From Crocinitomix sp. (GTDB taxonomy: Bacteria > Bacteroidota > Bacteroidia > Flavobacteriales_D > Crocinitomicaceae): a stretch of 36,495 nt of DNA. Where the stretch lies: assembly GCA_023263555.1 (NCBI GenBank), contig JALQVX010000248.1, forward strand, positions 1 to 36,495, given 5' to 3'. Position 1 is the first letter of the stretch. Every line of letters begins with the position of its first letter. The position numbers and the translations under genes were made by a program. Of this stretch, positions 1 to 9,270 are shown one piece after another. Below the pieces are notes generated by a model. That model had not been told where the DNA came from and ran no database searches. It saw only the letters and a list, made by a program, of their open reading frames with translations.

Positions 1-1103
1 ACATAATCGCGCATTACATAATAATTATGCACCGATAAATCTTGCAACGCATCACCGTCTGGCTTACGTAAAACTTGGTATTCCGCAAATACTTTTGGCC
101 AATCTTCGTTATGTTTTTCCATCAACTGCGCCATTACCGTACAATCTTCAAATCCACCATTCATCCCTTGACCATAAAACGGAACCGTTGCATGCGCAGC
201 ATCTCCCATCAAGGCAAATTTACCAACCGTCCAAGGATAACAACGCACAATGGCTAATGAAGACAGTGGATTGGCATGCCAAGAGTCCAATAAATTTGGA
301 CAGAGGTCATAAAAATCACGGAAAGTCTCTTTGAAAAATTTCGTTACCGCCTCGTCATTCGTTAAGGTTTCAAATGAATTCTCCCCTTTAAACGGCATAA
401 AAAGCGTACAGGTAAACGAACCGTCTTCGTTCGGTAAAGCAATGAGCATAAAACGACCGCGTGGCCAAATATGCAAAGCATTTTTATCGATTTTATACGA
501 CCCATCTGCATTCGCGGGCAATAATAATTCACGGTACCCATCATCAATAAAATCTTGCGAATAATCAAAACGATCTGTCTTTTGCATGGCATTGTAACGA
601 ACCGCAGAAAATGCGCCATCACAAGCAAATACAACATCCGCTTTGTCATCAAAATGCTCGCCTGTTAAGCTGTTTTTTAAATGGACAATGCCCGCCTCCA
701 AATCTGCTCCAACACACTGAATATTATAATGAATCGTTGCTTTGCCTCTTTGCTCAGCAATGTCCATCATTTTCGCATTTAAGCCACCACGTGAAACCGA
801 ATAAATGGCTTCTCCCTCTTTTCCATAAGGCTGATACGTTACCTTACCTTCCTCATCATGCATAATTCTGCCTGGCATTGGAATGGCAATCGAATCCACT
901 TCATGCTCTACTCCTACCCCTTTTAGCGCCGTCCATCCGCGAACAGAAAGTGCTAAGTTGATTGATTTACCCGCCGAAATTTCAGCTTTTCTAATATCCG
1001 GTCTACGCTCGTAAATCGTTACTTTGTAACCTGCTTTTGATAAGTAAACAGCCCATAATGATCCCACTAAACCGGCTCCTACAATGATTGCACTTTTTTC
1101 CAT
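1..1103 (-). CDS. kmo: Kynurenine 3-monooxygenase (FAD-dependent), 3' end truncated by window edge
   Basis: Manual minus-strand translation from ATG at 1101-1103: MEKSAIIVGAGLVGSLWAVYLSKAGYKVTIYERRPDIRKAE...; GxGxxG FAD motif; later ...FALMGDAAHATVPFYGQGMNGGFEDC... motif. Open to the edge, so missing from the ORF track. Next to kynureninase. Confidence 0.93.
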   Translation of the reverse strand, partial: MEKSAIIVGAGLVGSLWAVYLSKAGYKVTIYERRPDIRKAEISAGKSINLALSVRGWTALKGVGVEHEVDSIAIPMPGRIMHDEEGKVTYQPYGKEGEAIYSVSRGGLNAKMMDIAEQRGKATIHYNIQCVGADLEAGIVHLKNSLTGEHFDDKADVVFACDGAFSAVRYNAMQKTDRFDYSQDFIDDGYRELLLPANADGSYKIDKNALHIWPRGRFMLIALPNEDGSFTCTLFMPFKGENSFETLTNDEAVTKFFKETFRDFYDLCPNLLDSWHANPLSSLAIVRCYPWTVGKFALMGDAAHATVPFYGQGMNGGFEDCTVMAQLMEKHNEDWPKVFAEYQVLRKPDGDALQDLSVHNYYVMRDY

Positions 1104-1108
1104 TTCAA

Positions 1109-1327
1109 TTATTTATTTCTCCACTGTTTTTGAAAACGTGAATTTGAAAACACGTTTTGGTGTCGATTCTGTCTTTTGCGATTAAAAATACTACTAATTC
1201 GCCACAGCATTATTCCGACAACAAGTATAACAAGTACCTGCGCCATAAGTTTTACCATGGGCATTCCTTCGCTTGCCAATCCCCCAAGGTATTGCTTAAT
1301 TAATTCCGGATCGTAGGTCTCAATCAT
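1109..1327 (-). CDS. Small single-TM hypothetical protein (72 aa) between kynU and kmo
   Basis: ORF overlaps the kynU stop by 8 nt and ends 5 nt before the kmo start; contains hydrophobic segment [19 protein letters not shown] followed by a basic tail. Confidence 0.65.
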   Translation of the reverse strand: MIETYDPELIKQYLGGLASEGMPMVKLMAQVLVILVVGIMLWRISSIFNRKRQNRHQNVFSNSRFQKQWRNK

Positions 1328-2606
1328 GGCTTATTGCTTTTTCTAGACATTCACTAAAACGGTAAACATCTTCGTAAGAATTATAAAGCGGAACTGGGGC
1401 AATACGAATCACATTGGGTTCACGCCAATCAGCGATCACACCCATTTTAGTGATGGCATCAAATAATCCTTTGCCCATTCCATGTAATAAGATCGACAAT
1501 TGCGCCCCTCTCTGTTTAGGATCCTTTGGTGTAATAATTTCGAATGAACATAAATCACCTTTGCGCGCTGAAAGATCATGGATTAAAAATTCAAGATAAT
1601 TCGTCAGGTCGATACGCTTTGCAATTAAGGCATCCATTCCAACCTCATCAAAAATATCCAATGAAGCTAAATGAGCGGCCATGCCCAACACAGGTGCATT
1701 GCTCAATTGCCAACTCTCAGCGCCCGGCATTGGATTAAAACCAGGTTCCATTAAAAACCGTGTTTCTTTATCGTGTCCCCACCAACCTGCAAATCGAATT
1801 AATGATTTGTCATGGGCGTGACGCTCGTGCACAAACAGTCCTGATACACCACCCGGACTTGAATTTAAATATTTATATGAACACCATGCGGCAAAATCAA
1901 CACCCCATTTATTCAGTTCTAATTTTACATTACCCGCAGCATGTGCCAAATCAAATCCCACTTTTGCTCCCACCGCATGGCCAGCTTTTGTAATCGTTTC
2001 CATGTCAAATAATTGACCAGAATAATAGTTAACGCCACCAATCATGATCATTGCAAGTGAATCACCCGCTTCTGCAATTGCAGCTAAAATATCCTCTTCG
2101 TGAATTAAATGTTCGCCGGCACGCGGACCTACTTCGATAATCGCTTCTTTTGGATCTAAGCCATGAAATTTAACTTGCGATTCAAGTGCATATTGATCAG
2201 AAGGAAAAGCTTTCTTCTCGCATAGAATTTTGTAGCGTGTTGCCGTGGGTTGATAGAACGATACCATCAATAAATGCAAATTCGTTGTTAAACTATGTGT
2301 TACTACCACCTCAATTGGTTTAGCTCCTACAACTTTTGCAATTTTCTCCGTTAAAAATTCGTGATAAGAAAACCAGGGTCTTTTTGCTTCAAAATGTCCT
2401 TCAACACCCCAATTTTTCCACGCCTCTAATTCTTCTTCAATATAGCCTTTCGTAGACGTAGGTTGAAGACCGAGTGAATTCCCCGTAAAATAAATCGTTT
2501 CAATTCCATTAATAACCGGAATGTAAAAACGATCACGATAGGATCTCAAGGGATCTTTTAAATCTTTTTCTTTTGCGAATTCGAGCGAACTTTTGTATGC
2601 TACCAT
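1320..2606 (-). CDS. kynU: Kynureninase
   Basis: 428 aa; PLP-fold kynureninase features (GNSLGLQP near N-terminus, [23 protein letters not shown] with PLP lysine, WWGHD). Confidence 0.95.
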   Translation of the reverse strand: MVAYKSSLEFAKEKDLKDPLRSYRDRFYIPVINGIETIYFTGNSLGLQPTSTKGYIEEELEAWKNWGVEGHFEAKRPWFSYHEFLTEKIAKVVGAKPIEVVVTHSLTTNLHLLMVSFYQPTATRYKILCEKKAFPSDQYALESQVKFHGLDPKEAIIEVGPRAGEHLIHEEDILAAIAEAGDSLAMIMIGGVNYYSGQLFDMETITKAGHAVGAKVGFDLAHAAGNVKLELNKWGVDFAAWCSYKYLNSSPGGVSGLFVHERHAHDKSLIRFAGWWGHDKETRFLMEPGFNPMPGAESWQLSNAPVLGMAAHLASLDIFDEVGMDALIAKRIDLTNYLEFLIHDLSARKGDLCSFEIITPKDPKQRGAQLSILLHGMGKGLFDAITKMGVIADWREPNVIRIAPVPLYNSYEDVYRFSECLEKAISHD

Positions 2607-2623
2607 TGTTTATTCTAATTTTG
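2592..2623 (+). promoter_or_regulatory. Putative Bacteroidota-type promoter for hemL (TTTG-N20-TAATTTTG)
   Basis: TTTG at 2592-2595, 20-nt spacer, TAATTTTG at 2616-2623, matching TTTG/TAnnTTTG; 43 nt upstream of hemL ATG. Confidence 0.5.
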
Positions 2624-2638
2624 CACTTACAATTTATT

Positions 2639-2646
2639 CAAAGATA
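2639..2646 (-). promoter_or_regulatory. Putative -7 element for kynU operon (TATCTTTG on minus strand)
   Basis: Plus-strand CAAAGATA = minus-strand TATCTTTG, 33 nt upstream of kynU start. Confidence 0.45.
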
Positions 2647-2666
2647 CTAACATTGGTAAAAAAGCT

Positions 2667-3959
2667 ATGATCTCACGTCACAAATCTGAACAACTCTTCG
2701 AAAAAGCTAAACATCTATTCCCAGGCGGTGTCAATTCACCCGTCCGTGCCTTTCGATCGGTGGACGGTGCTCCGCTCTTCATAAAAAAAGGAGATGGTGC
2801 GCATATTTGGGATGAAGACGGGAATCAATTTATCGATTTTTGTTGTAGTTGGGGGCCCCTTATTTTGGGTCACAATCATCCTCAAGTGCGCGAAAAAATT
2901 ACTGAAACATTGCAAAATGGAACTTCATTTGGCGCTCCTACAGTGTTGGAAAACGAATTGGGTCAATTGATTTTAGATCGCAATCCATTTATTGATAAAA
3001 TAAGATTTGTAAGTTCAGGAACCGAAGCCGTGATGTCTGGCGTGCGATTAGCAAGAGGTTATACAGGCAAAAATAAAATTGTGAAATTTGAAGGTTGTTA
3101 TCACGGACATGTGGACTCGCTTTTAGTAAAAGCAGGATCGGGTTTGGCGACATTTGGCACAGCAACATCAGCTGGAATTCCAGAAGGATTTACGAAAGAA
3201 ACCTTGGTTTTACCCCTTAATGATGAAGCGGCCGTTTTAAAATGCATTGAAGAATATGGACATGATATTGCGTGCATCATTATCGAACCCATTCCAGCAA
3301 ATAATGGCTTGCTTTTGCAAGAAAAATCATACCTCGAGTTTTTACGTAAAGTATGTACAGAAAATAATATTCTCCTCTTTTTTGATGAAGTGATTTCAGG
3401 ATTTAGAGTTGCTTTTTCAGGTGCAGCAGAATTATATGGCATTCGCCCCGATATCGTGACCTACGGAAAAATTATTGGCGGAGGATTACCGGTTGGAGCC
3501 TATGGTGCTTCAGACGAATTGATGGCCTGTATCTCACCTTTAGGAGATGTCTATCAAGCAGGAACATTGAGTGGAAATCCGGTAGCTATGTCTGCGGGAA
3601 TTGCGCAATTGAGTGTCTGTGCGCAAGATGGGTTTTATGAAGATCAAGAAAAACGAACGCGCTTTTTTGTAGATAAGATTAATGCCTTCGCGAAAGCAAA
3701 TGAAATTGCGTTCGAAATGGTGACCATTGGTTCTATTTTTTGGCTCACTTTCGGAAAACATGACGCCATTCGCAAGGCAGATGAAATTGATGCAAGTACC
3801 ATGTTGGACTTTAAAAAGATGTACGGTGAATTATTAAATCACGGCATTTATATTGGTCCAAGTGGATACGAAGTTGGCTTCATTTCTCAAGCACATACAT
3901 ACGAAGTATTAGAAGAAGCAGCAACTCGTTTTTGTGAGGTTTTAGCTCAACTTAAGTAA
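2667..3959 (+). CDS. hemL: Glutamate-1-semialdehyde 2,1-aminomutase
   Basis: 430 aa; FPGGVNSPVRAF, GCYHGHVDSLLVKAGSG, FDEVISGFR, YGKIIGGGLPVGAYG motifs. Confidence 0.96.
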   Translation: MISRHKSEQLFEKAKHLFPGGVNSPVRAFRSVDGAPLFIKKGDGAHIWDEDGNQFIDFCCSWGPLILGHNHPQVREKITETLQNGTSFGAPTVLENELGQLILDRNPFIDKIRFVSSGTEAVMSGVRLARGYTGKNKIVKFEGCYHGHVDSLLVKAGSGLATFGTATSAGIPEGFTKETLVLPLNDEAAVLKCIEEYGHDIACIIIEPIPANNGLLLQEKSYLEFLRKVCTENNILLFFDEVISGFRVAFSGAAELYGIRPDIVTYGKIIGGGLPVGAYGASDELMACISPLGDVYQAGTLSGNPVAMSAGIAQLSVCAQDGFYEDQEKRTRFFVDKINAFAKANEIAFEMVTIGSIFWLTFGKHDAIRKADEIDASTMLDFKKMYGELLNHGIYIGPSGYEVGFISQAHTYEVLEEAATRFCEVLAQLK

Positions 3960-4786
3960 AAATGATCCATCCAAAACAACAGTGGAAGGAGAATCAATAA
4001 GCCATCTATTACGAAAGAAAAATAAAAATCATTACTCGCTTTTTTTGCGCCATTGACAAGAATGATTGACAAACAGACGCCGAGTAAACTGGCGTATAGA
4101 ATCAGGCCTGTCAGCAAGCAAAGCAGCGGCCAATAGACAATTAATAATACTACGGCTATTTGTACCGAACGCCTTTCACCTACTAATTGAGGGATCGTTT
4201 TCTTTTCTGGTTCATCTAAATGCAAATCTCTAATATCGAAAGGAATGGTGAGAGCGATAATGAATAAGAAATTCGCTGTGAAAAGGAGCCATGGAAATTC
4301 GCCCACATGATTTTGAAGATTTAAATAGGGAATTAAAGTGGCCGTTGCCGACCAAACCGTGGCAATCAAGAAAATCTTTAACGAGGGAATGTCCCTCAAG
4401 TTTTTTCCTAATTTTCCTGGGATTTTAACGATATAAAACAAGGATAAAAATCCACATCCAACCAAGAGTACATAGACTTCGAAAGTGAAGTAAAAAGCGT
4501 GTCGAATGCATGCAACTGTTGATAAAATAAGGATGGCTTTCACAAGTAAGTCATTCCTCCGCATCCATCTCAAACGGGCATTTTGGGTCCTTGACTGATT
4601 GAGCAATTTAACAGATCGCTGAAAAGTATAGGTTAAAATTGTTGCAAAAAACACGAAACCAATAACTTCATAATCGATTGGATAGTCATGAATAATATAA
4701 GTTTCCCATGTAATTAGTCCCGCTCCTAATCCAATCCAAAAATTAGAATAAACTAAAAACGTAAGAAGTCGACCGATTAAATTCAA
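3947..4786 (-). CDS. UbiA prenyltransferase-like integral membrane protein
   Basis: 279 aa polytopic; second Asp-rich-like motif FDIRDLHLDEPEKKTIPQLVGERRS typical of UbiA family; 13-nt tail-to-tail overlap with hemL. Confidence 0.6.
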   Translation of the reverse strand: MNLIGRLLTFLVYSNFWIGLGAGLITWETYIIHDYPIDYEVIGFVFFATILTYTFQRSVKLLNQSRTQNARLRWMRRNDLLVKAILILSTVACIRHAFYFTFEVYVLLVGCGFLSLFYIVKIPGKLGKNLRDIPSLKIFLIATVWSATATLIPYLNLQNHVGEFPWLLFTANFLFIIALTIPFDIRDLHLDEPEKKTIPQLVGERRSVQIAVVLLIVYWPLLCLLTGLILYASLLGVCLSIILVNGAKKASNDFYFSFVIDGLLILLPLLFWMDHFYLS

Positions 4787-4792
4787 AATACT

Positions 4793-5491
4793 TTACTGTT
4801 TAAAGACGGCGTAGGTGACTAACCCTGCTCCAATTCCTAAAAGACTGCCGCGCAATGCGCCCAAAATTCTTTTTTGCTTTGCAATTCTATGATAACCTCT
4901 ATAATAACTTTCGTCATTCAATAAATGCATTTGAATCATCTGTTTCTCCTTAATTTTAAAACTGGGGAACGACCAACCAACCGACAAGACGAGCGGTGCG
5001 AGAATTGGCATAAAAGTCGGGTCTGATTTAAAAAAGCCCTTCGTTGTCTGATTGCCAAAATAGTCGGGATGATTTATGGTCTTTTGCAAGAGATACGTAT
5101 CGTAGAGCGAAGCACCATACCCAATTACAAAACTCGACCAAAAAACAAATCGTGGTTTAAAGGTTTGTCGTGCATCATAACTTCCCAAGGTTGCATTTCT
5201 CGCCTCTTCGACTGTCAAAAAATTATCTTTGTACTCATCTTGTTCGTAAACAACCTTTTCCATTCCGTTTTGTGTATACGAGAATACGCGATAATATTCC
5301 ATCACCCCTGAAAATTCATTTCCTTTTCGATCAATTTCTTTATAAGTAAGCAGATTATCAGAAGTTCCAGTAATTGTGCCGCGATAAACACGCCCATTCA
5401 ACAAAATTATAGAGTCCAATTCGGTCTGAGCATAGAGCGATAAACTCGTAAGAAAGAAGATCAAAATGCTAATTGTTTGCTTTATCATCAT
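4793..5491 (-). CDS. Exported hypothetical protein
   Basis: 232 aa; N-terminal signal peptide MMIKQTISILIFFLTSLSLYAQ; N-terminal LDSIILLNGRVYRGTITG...LLTYKE domain. Confidence 0.7.
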   Translation of the reverse strand: MMIKQTISILIFFLTSLSLYAQTELDSIILLNGRVYRGTITGTSDNLLTYKEIDRKGNEFSGVMEYYRVFSYTQNGMEKVVYEQDEYKDNFLTVEEARNATLGSYDARQTFKPRFVFWSSFVIGYGASLYDTYLLQKTINHPDYFGNQTTKGFFKSDPTFMPILAPLVLSVGWSFPSFKIKEKQMIQMHLLNDESYYRGYHRIAKQKRILGALRGSLLGIGAGLVTYAVFKQ

Positions 5492-5686
5492 GTCCTTAAA
5501 ATTAGGGTATCTTTTGAGGTAAAGTTGATAAATTTATTTGATAATCGAACCTTAAATTTTGCTATTTATCCCAATAGAAATGTTAGTTGATCTAAATTTC
5601 CGATATAATTTCTTCGACCTTCACGCACACTTCCGAAATTATTTTATTTTTATACTTAAATAACAAAGTGAACTAAATTCAATTGT

Positions 5687-6043
5687 ATGAGTGATTATGG
5701 ATCAACATTAACGATCACAAAGAAAAATTTAGAACGTTTTAATGAAGCTGAACTGGATGCTCTTTCGCATGAAATGGGTAAACTTATTGATTCACTTGAT
5801 TTGACAGATGCAGTAGGATCAAAATTACAAAATGAACTCTTTATCTATGCTGGTGATAGCGAAGATCCTCCCTGCATTTTTGGGCGATTGAGCGAACATT
5901 TTTACGGGAATAATGGGGACGAAAATAAAGAAGGTTTTGATTTTGTTGAAGAAATGGAAATGGATGAAATCGAAGATTTAATCGAGGCGCTCACAAAGGT
6001 TTTTCCAACCTATAATTTTAAACGATCCATTCAAGAATGGTAG
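5687..6043 (+). CDS. Acidic hypothetical protein (118 aa)
   Basis: Single-frame ORF MSDYGSTLTITKKNLERF... in otherwise uncoded space; no signal peptide. Confidence 0.65.
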   Translation: MSDYGSTLTITKKNLERFNEAELDALSHEMGKLIDSLDLTDAVGSKLQNELFIYAGDSEDPPCIFGRLSEHFYGNNGDENKEGFDFVEEMEMDEIEDLIEALTKVFPTYNFKRSIQEW

Positions 6044-6124
6044 GATGCGAATGGATTGTATAGAAATTAACGTCATTTTTATTTTATAACAAACTGATAA
6101 TATTCAGTTAAATAACCATTTCAA

Positions 6125-6159
6125 TTTGAACAATTTTAACAGCAATCTATTTATATTTG
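6125..6159 (+). promoter_or_regulatory. Putative gcvP promoter (TTTG-N23-TATATTTG)
   Basis: TTTG 6125-6128 and TATATTTG 6152-6159 fit the Bacteroidota -33/-7 pattern, with a slightly long spacer. Confidence 0.4.
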
Positions 6160-6211
6160 CATGCTTGAAGGCTAAGCATAAAGTAAAGTGCAAAAAATTA
6201 ACTGAAACATA

Positions 6212-6256
6212 CTGACAAACCTCCCCAACTTAAAGGAGTTTTGGAGGTTTAATCAG
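6212..6256 (+). promoter_or_regulatory. Hairpin in gcvP 5' leader
   Basis: CTGA-c-AAACCTCC ... GGAGGTTT-aa-TCAG (6212-6224 pairing with 6243-6256), 37 nt upstream of gcvP ATG. Confidence 0.5.
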
Positions 6257-6292
6257 ATGTTGCAAGTGACCATAAAAAAAAGGAAATAACAC

Positions 6293-9172
6293 ATGAAATT
6301 TCAAGACAGACATGTAGGTCCAAATGCTTCCGAAAAATCGGAAATGTTAGCGGCGATTGGCATTAATTCATTGGATGAATTGATCGACAAAACAGTGCCC
6401 AATCAAATTCGTTTACAACGACCGTTGGATTTAAAACCAGCATTAACAGAAAACGAATATCTCGGTCACATGCGTGAGATGGGTGCTAAAAATAAATTGT
6501 ATACCAACTTTATTGGACAAGGTTATTTTGGAACAGTTGTTCCAAGTGTAAACTTGAGAAATATTTTTGAAAATCCGGGATGGTATACGGCTTATACACC
6601 TTATCAAGCTGAAATAGCTCAAGGTCGACTTGAAGCCTTATTAAACTTTCAAACCATGGTTGCTGATTTAGCAAAAATGGATTTTGCAAATGCATCTCTA
6701 TTAGATGAGGCAACTGCGGCAGCCGAAGCCATGATTATGTTTCACAGTTTAAGAACGAGAGATCAAAAGAAAGCAGACGCCAATAAATTTTTCTTATCGA
6801 ATACATGTTATGCGCAAACAATTGACGTGATTAGAGGACGTGCTGAAGGAATGAACATAGAAGTAGTGATGGGCGCACCTGAAAGTTTTGTTCCGACACC
6901 TGAATTTTTCGGAGCAATCGTTCAATACCCAGATACATTTGGCCGTGTTGGTGATTTAGGCGATTTTATCGAAACCGCACACGCGAACGAAATTAAAGTC
7001 GGAGTTGCTGCAGATATCATGTCATTAGTCGTGCTAACACCTCCAGGTCAACTGGGTGCAGATGCCGTTTTTGGAAATACGCAGCGTTTTGGTGTGCCAA
7101 TGGGATTAGGTGGGCCGCATGCAGCGTATTTTGCTACGCGAGATGATTATAAACGTCAGATCCCTGGTCGTATTATCGGAATCTCTGTTGACGCAGAAGG
7201 AAATCAAGCCTTGCGAATGGCGCTTCAAACGCGTGAGCAACACATTAAACGGGATAAAGCAACATCAAATATTTGCACAGCGCAAGCCTTATTGGCGATC
7301 ATGGCGAGTATGTATGCCGTGTATCACGGACCAACTCATTTGAGAAATATTGCATTAGCCATGCATCTTAAAGCGGTGCATGTTGAGAATAAATTGAAAG
7401 CACTCGGTTATACTTCACTGAACGGAAGTTATTTCGATACACTTCACATTCAAATGCCAAATGGATTATCAACTTCTGATTTGCAATCTGTTGCTTTAGA
7501 ACATGAAATCAACTTGCGATATGTAAATGATACAGAAGTAACAATTTCAATTGACGAATCAATCAATGATACTGGTTTAACAACATTGTTAGCTGTATTT
7601 GCAAAAGCAAATAATAAAGATGCGTCAGTTGTGAATGAAGAATGGCAATCAGAAAAATGTCCACTTGCTCCTGAGCATTTAAGAACAGATAAAATCCTAG
7701 ATTTCCCTGTCTTCCAATCACATCATTCAGAATCAAAAATGATGCGATATATCAAGAGTTTAGAAAATAAAGATATTTCACTTGTACATTCCATGATCGC
7801 TCTTGGATCATGTACTATGAAATTAAATGCTGCATCTGAATTGATTCCTTTATCGTGGCCTGAATTTGCAAATATGCATCCACATGCACCGGAAGATCAA
7901 ATTCAAGGTTATGAAGAAATCTTGAGTGAATTAGCAAGTGACCTTTGTGAGATTACCGGATTTGCAGGCATGTCAATGCAACCAAATTCAGGAGCGCAAG
8001 GAGAATATGCCGGTCTAATGGTTATTCGTGCTTATCATCATGCAAATGGTGATTTACAACGTAACATCTGTTTAATTCCTTCTTCTGCTCACGGAACGAA
8101 TCCTGCATCTGCTGTAATGGCGGGAATGGAAGTGGTTGTTACAAAATGTGATGAAAATGGAAATATTGACGTAGCTGATTTAAAAGAGAAAGCAACATTA
8201 CACAAAGATAAATTATCTTGTTTAATGGTCACTTATCCTTCAACACACGGTGTGTACGAGGAGTCAATTATTGAGATTACATCAATCGTTCACGACAACG
8301 GTGGGCAAGTTTACATGGATGGTGCGAATATGAACGCACAAGTTGGTTTAACGAACCCTGGAAATATTGGCGCTGATGTGTGTCACTTGAACTTACATAA
8401 AACATTTGCTATTCCTCACGGAGGCGGTGGACCAGGAATGGGGCCAATTGGTGTTGCTAAACATCTCGTTCCATTCTTACCGGGCAATCCTAATGCAAAT
8501 CCAGCAGATAAAACGAATGAAATCAAATCGATTTCTGCAGCTAAATATGGTAGTGCTTTAGTTTCACTTATCTCATACGGATACATTAAAATGTTAGGGG
8601 CTGAAGGATTAACAGAATCTACACGTATAGCTATTTTAAATGCGAATTATTTGCGCGTTAAATTGGCGCCTCATTACCCTATTTTATATACAGGTAAAAA
8701 TGGAACAGTTGCCCATGAAATGATTGCGGATTGTCGTGATTTCAAAAAGACAACCGGTGTTGAAGCGGGTGATATTGCAAAACGATTGATTGATTATGGT
8801 TTCCATGCACCAACGGTTTCATTCCCAGTGGCAAACACATTAATGATTGAACCAACGGAAAGTGAAGACAAGGAAGAATTAGATCGATTTATCGAAGCTA
8901 TGATTTCAATACGTAAAGAAATTTCGAATATTGAAACGTTAGGACTAGATCATTCGAACAATCTATTACACAATGCACCGCATACAGCAGCTTGCTTAAT
9001 CGCGGATAACTGGGAATTCCCTTATTCGCGTAAAGAAGCCGCGTATCCAGCTGCCTATTTACAGTCCTCTAAATATTTTGCCCCGGTGAGACGTGTAGAT
9101 AATGCTTATGGTGACCGAAACCTCGTATGCAGTTGTTTACCTATCGAGGCCTATTTAGAAACTTCAGTTTAA
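6293..9172 (+). CDS. gcvP: Glycine dehydrogenase (decarboxylating), P-protein
   Basis: 959 aa; FIGQGYFGTVVPSVNLRNIFENPGWYTAYTPYQAEIAQGRLE and PLP-lysine region HLNLHKTFAIPHGGGGPGMGPIGV. Confidence 0.98.
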   Translation: MKFQDRHVGPNASEKSEMLAAIGINSLDELIDKTVPNQIRLQRPLDLKPALTENEYLGHMREMGAKNKLYTNFIGQGYFGTVVPSVNLRNIFENPGWYTAYTPYQAEIAQGRLEALLNFQTMVADLAKMDFANASLLDEATAAAEAMIMFHSLRTRDQKKADANKFFLSNTCYAQTIDVIRGRAEGMNIEVVMGAPESFVPTPEFFGAIVQYPDTFGRVGDLGDFIETAHANEIKVGVAADIMSLVVLTPPGQLGADAVFGNTQRFGVPMGLGGPHAAYFATRDDYKRQIPGRIIGISVDAEGNQALRMALQTREQHIKRDKATSNICTAQALLAIMASMYAVYHGPTHLRNIALAMHLKAVHVENKLKALGYTSLNGSYFDTLHIQMPNGLSTSDLQSVALEHEINLRYVNDTEVTISIDESINDTGLTTLLAVFAKANNKDASVVNEEWQSEKCPLAPEHLRTDKILDFPVFQSHHSESKMMRYIKSLENKDISLVHSMIALGSCTMKLNAASELIPLSWPEFANMHPHAPEDQIQGYEEILSELASDLCEITGFAGMSMQPNSGAQGEYAGLMVIRAYHHANGDLQRNICLIPSSAHGTNPASAVMAGMEVVVTKCDENGNIDVADLKEKATLHKDKLSCLMVTYPSTHGVYEESIIEITSIVHDNGGQVYMDGANMNAQVGLTNPGNIGADVCHLNLHKTFAIPHGGGGPGMGPIGVAKHLVPFLPGNPNANPADKTNEIKSISAAKYGSALVSLISYGYIKMLGAEGLTESTRIAILNANYLRVKLAPHYPILYTGKNGTVAHEMIADCRDFKKTTGVEAGDIAKRLIDYGFHAPTVSFPVANTLMIEPTESEDKEELDRFIEAMISIRKEISNIETLGLDHSNNLLHNAPHTAACLIADNWEFPYSRKEAAYPAAYLQSSKYFAPVRRVDNAYGDRNLVCSCLPIEAYLETSV

Positions 9173-9226
9173 TCAACCAGTCCTACGGTTAAATTGATTA
9201 GATCATTTTATTACTCATTTTACTTT

Positions 9227-9270
9227 GTTGAGCTAAAGCTATTTATTAACTTTAGCTCAACTTATTTTAT
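9227..9270. terminator. Putative intrinsic terminator downstream of gcvP
   Basis: Perfect 12-bp stem GTTGAGCTAAAG (9227-9238) / CTTTAGCTCAAC (9250-9261), 11-nt loop, followed by TTATTTTAT. Confidence 0.65.

Noticed and set aside
75-865. Several plus-strand ORFs (75-257, 95-334, 331-564, 611-865) and minus ORF 362-652
   Set aside because: All overlap the kmo coding sequence in the wrong frame or strand; composition is not protein-like.
3101-3442. Minus-strand 113-aa ORF within hemL
   Set aside because: Antisense to a conserved enzyme; no recognisable features.
6060-6292. Canonical glycine riboswitch upstream of gcvP
   Set aside because: The conserved glycine-aptamer core is not recognisable by eye; only generic hairpins are seen.
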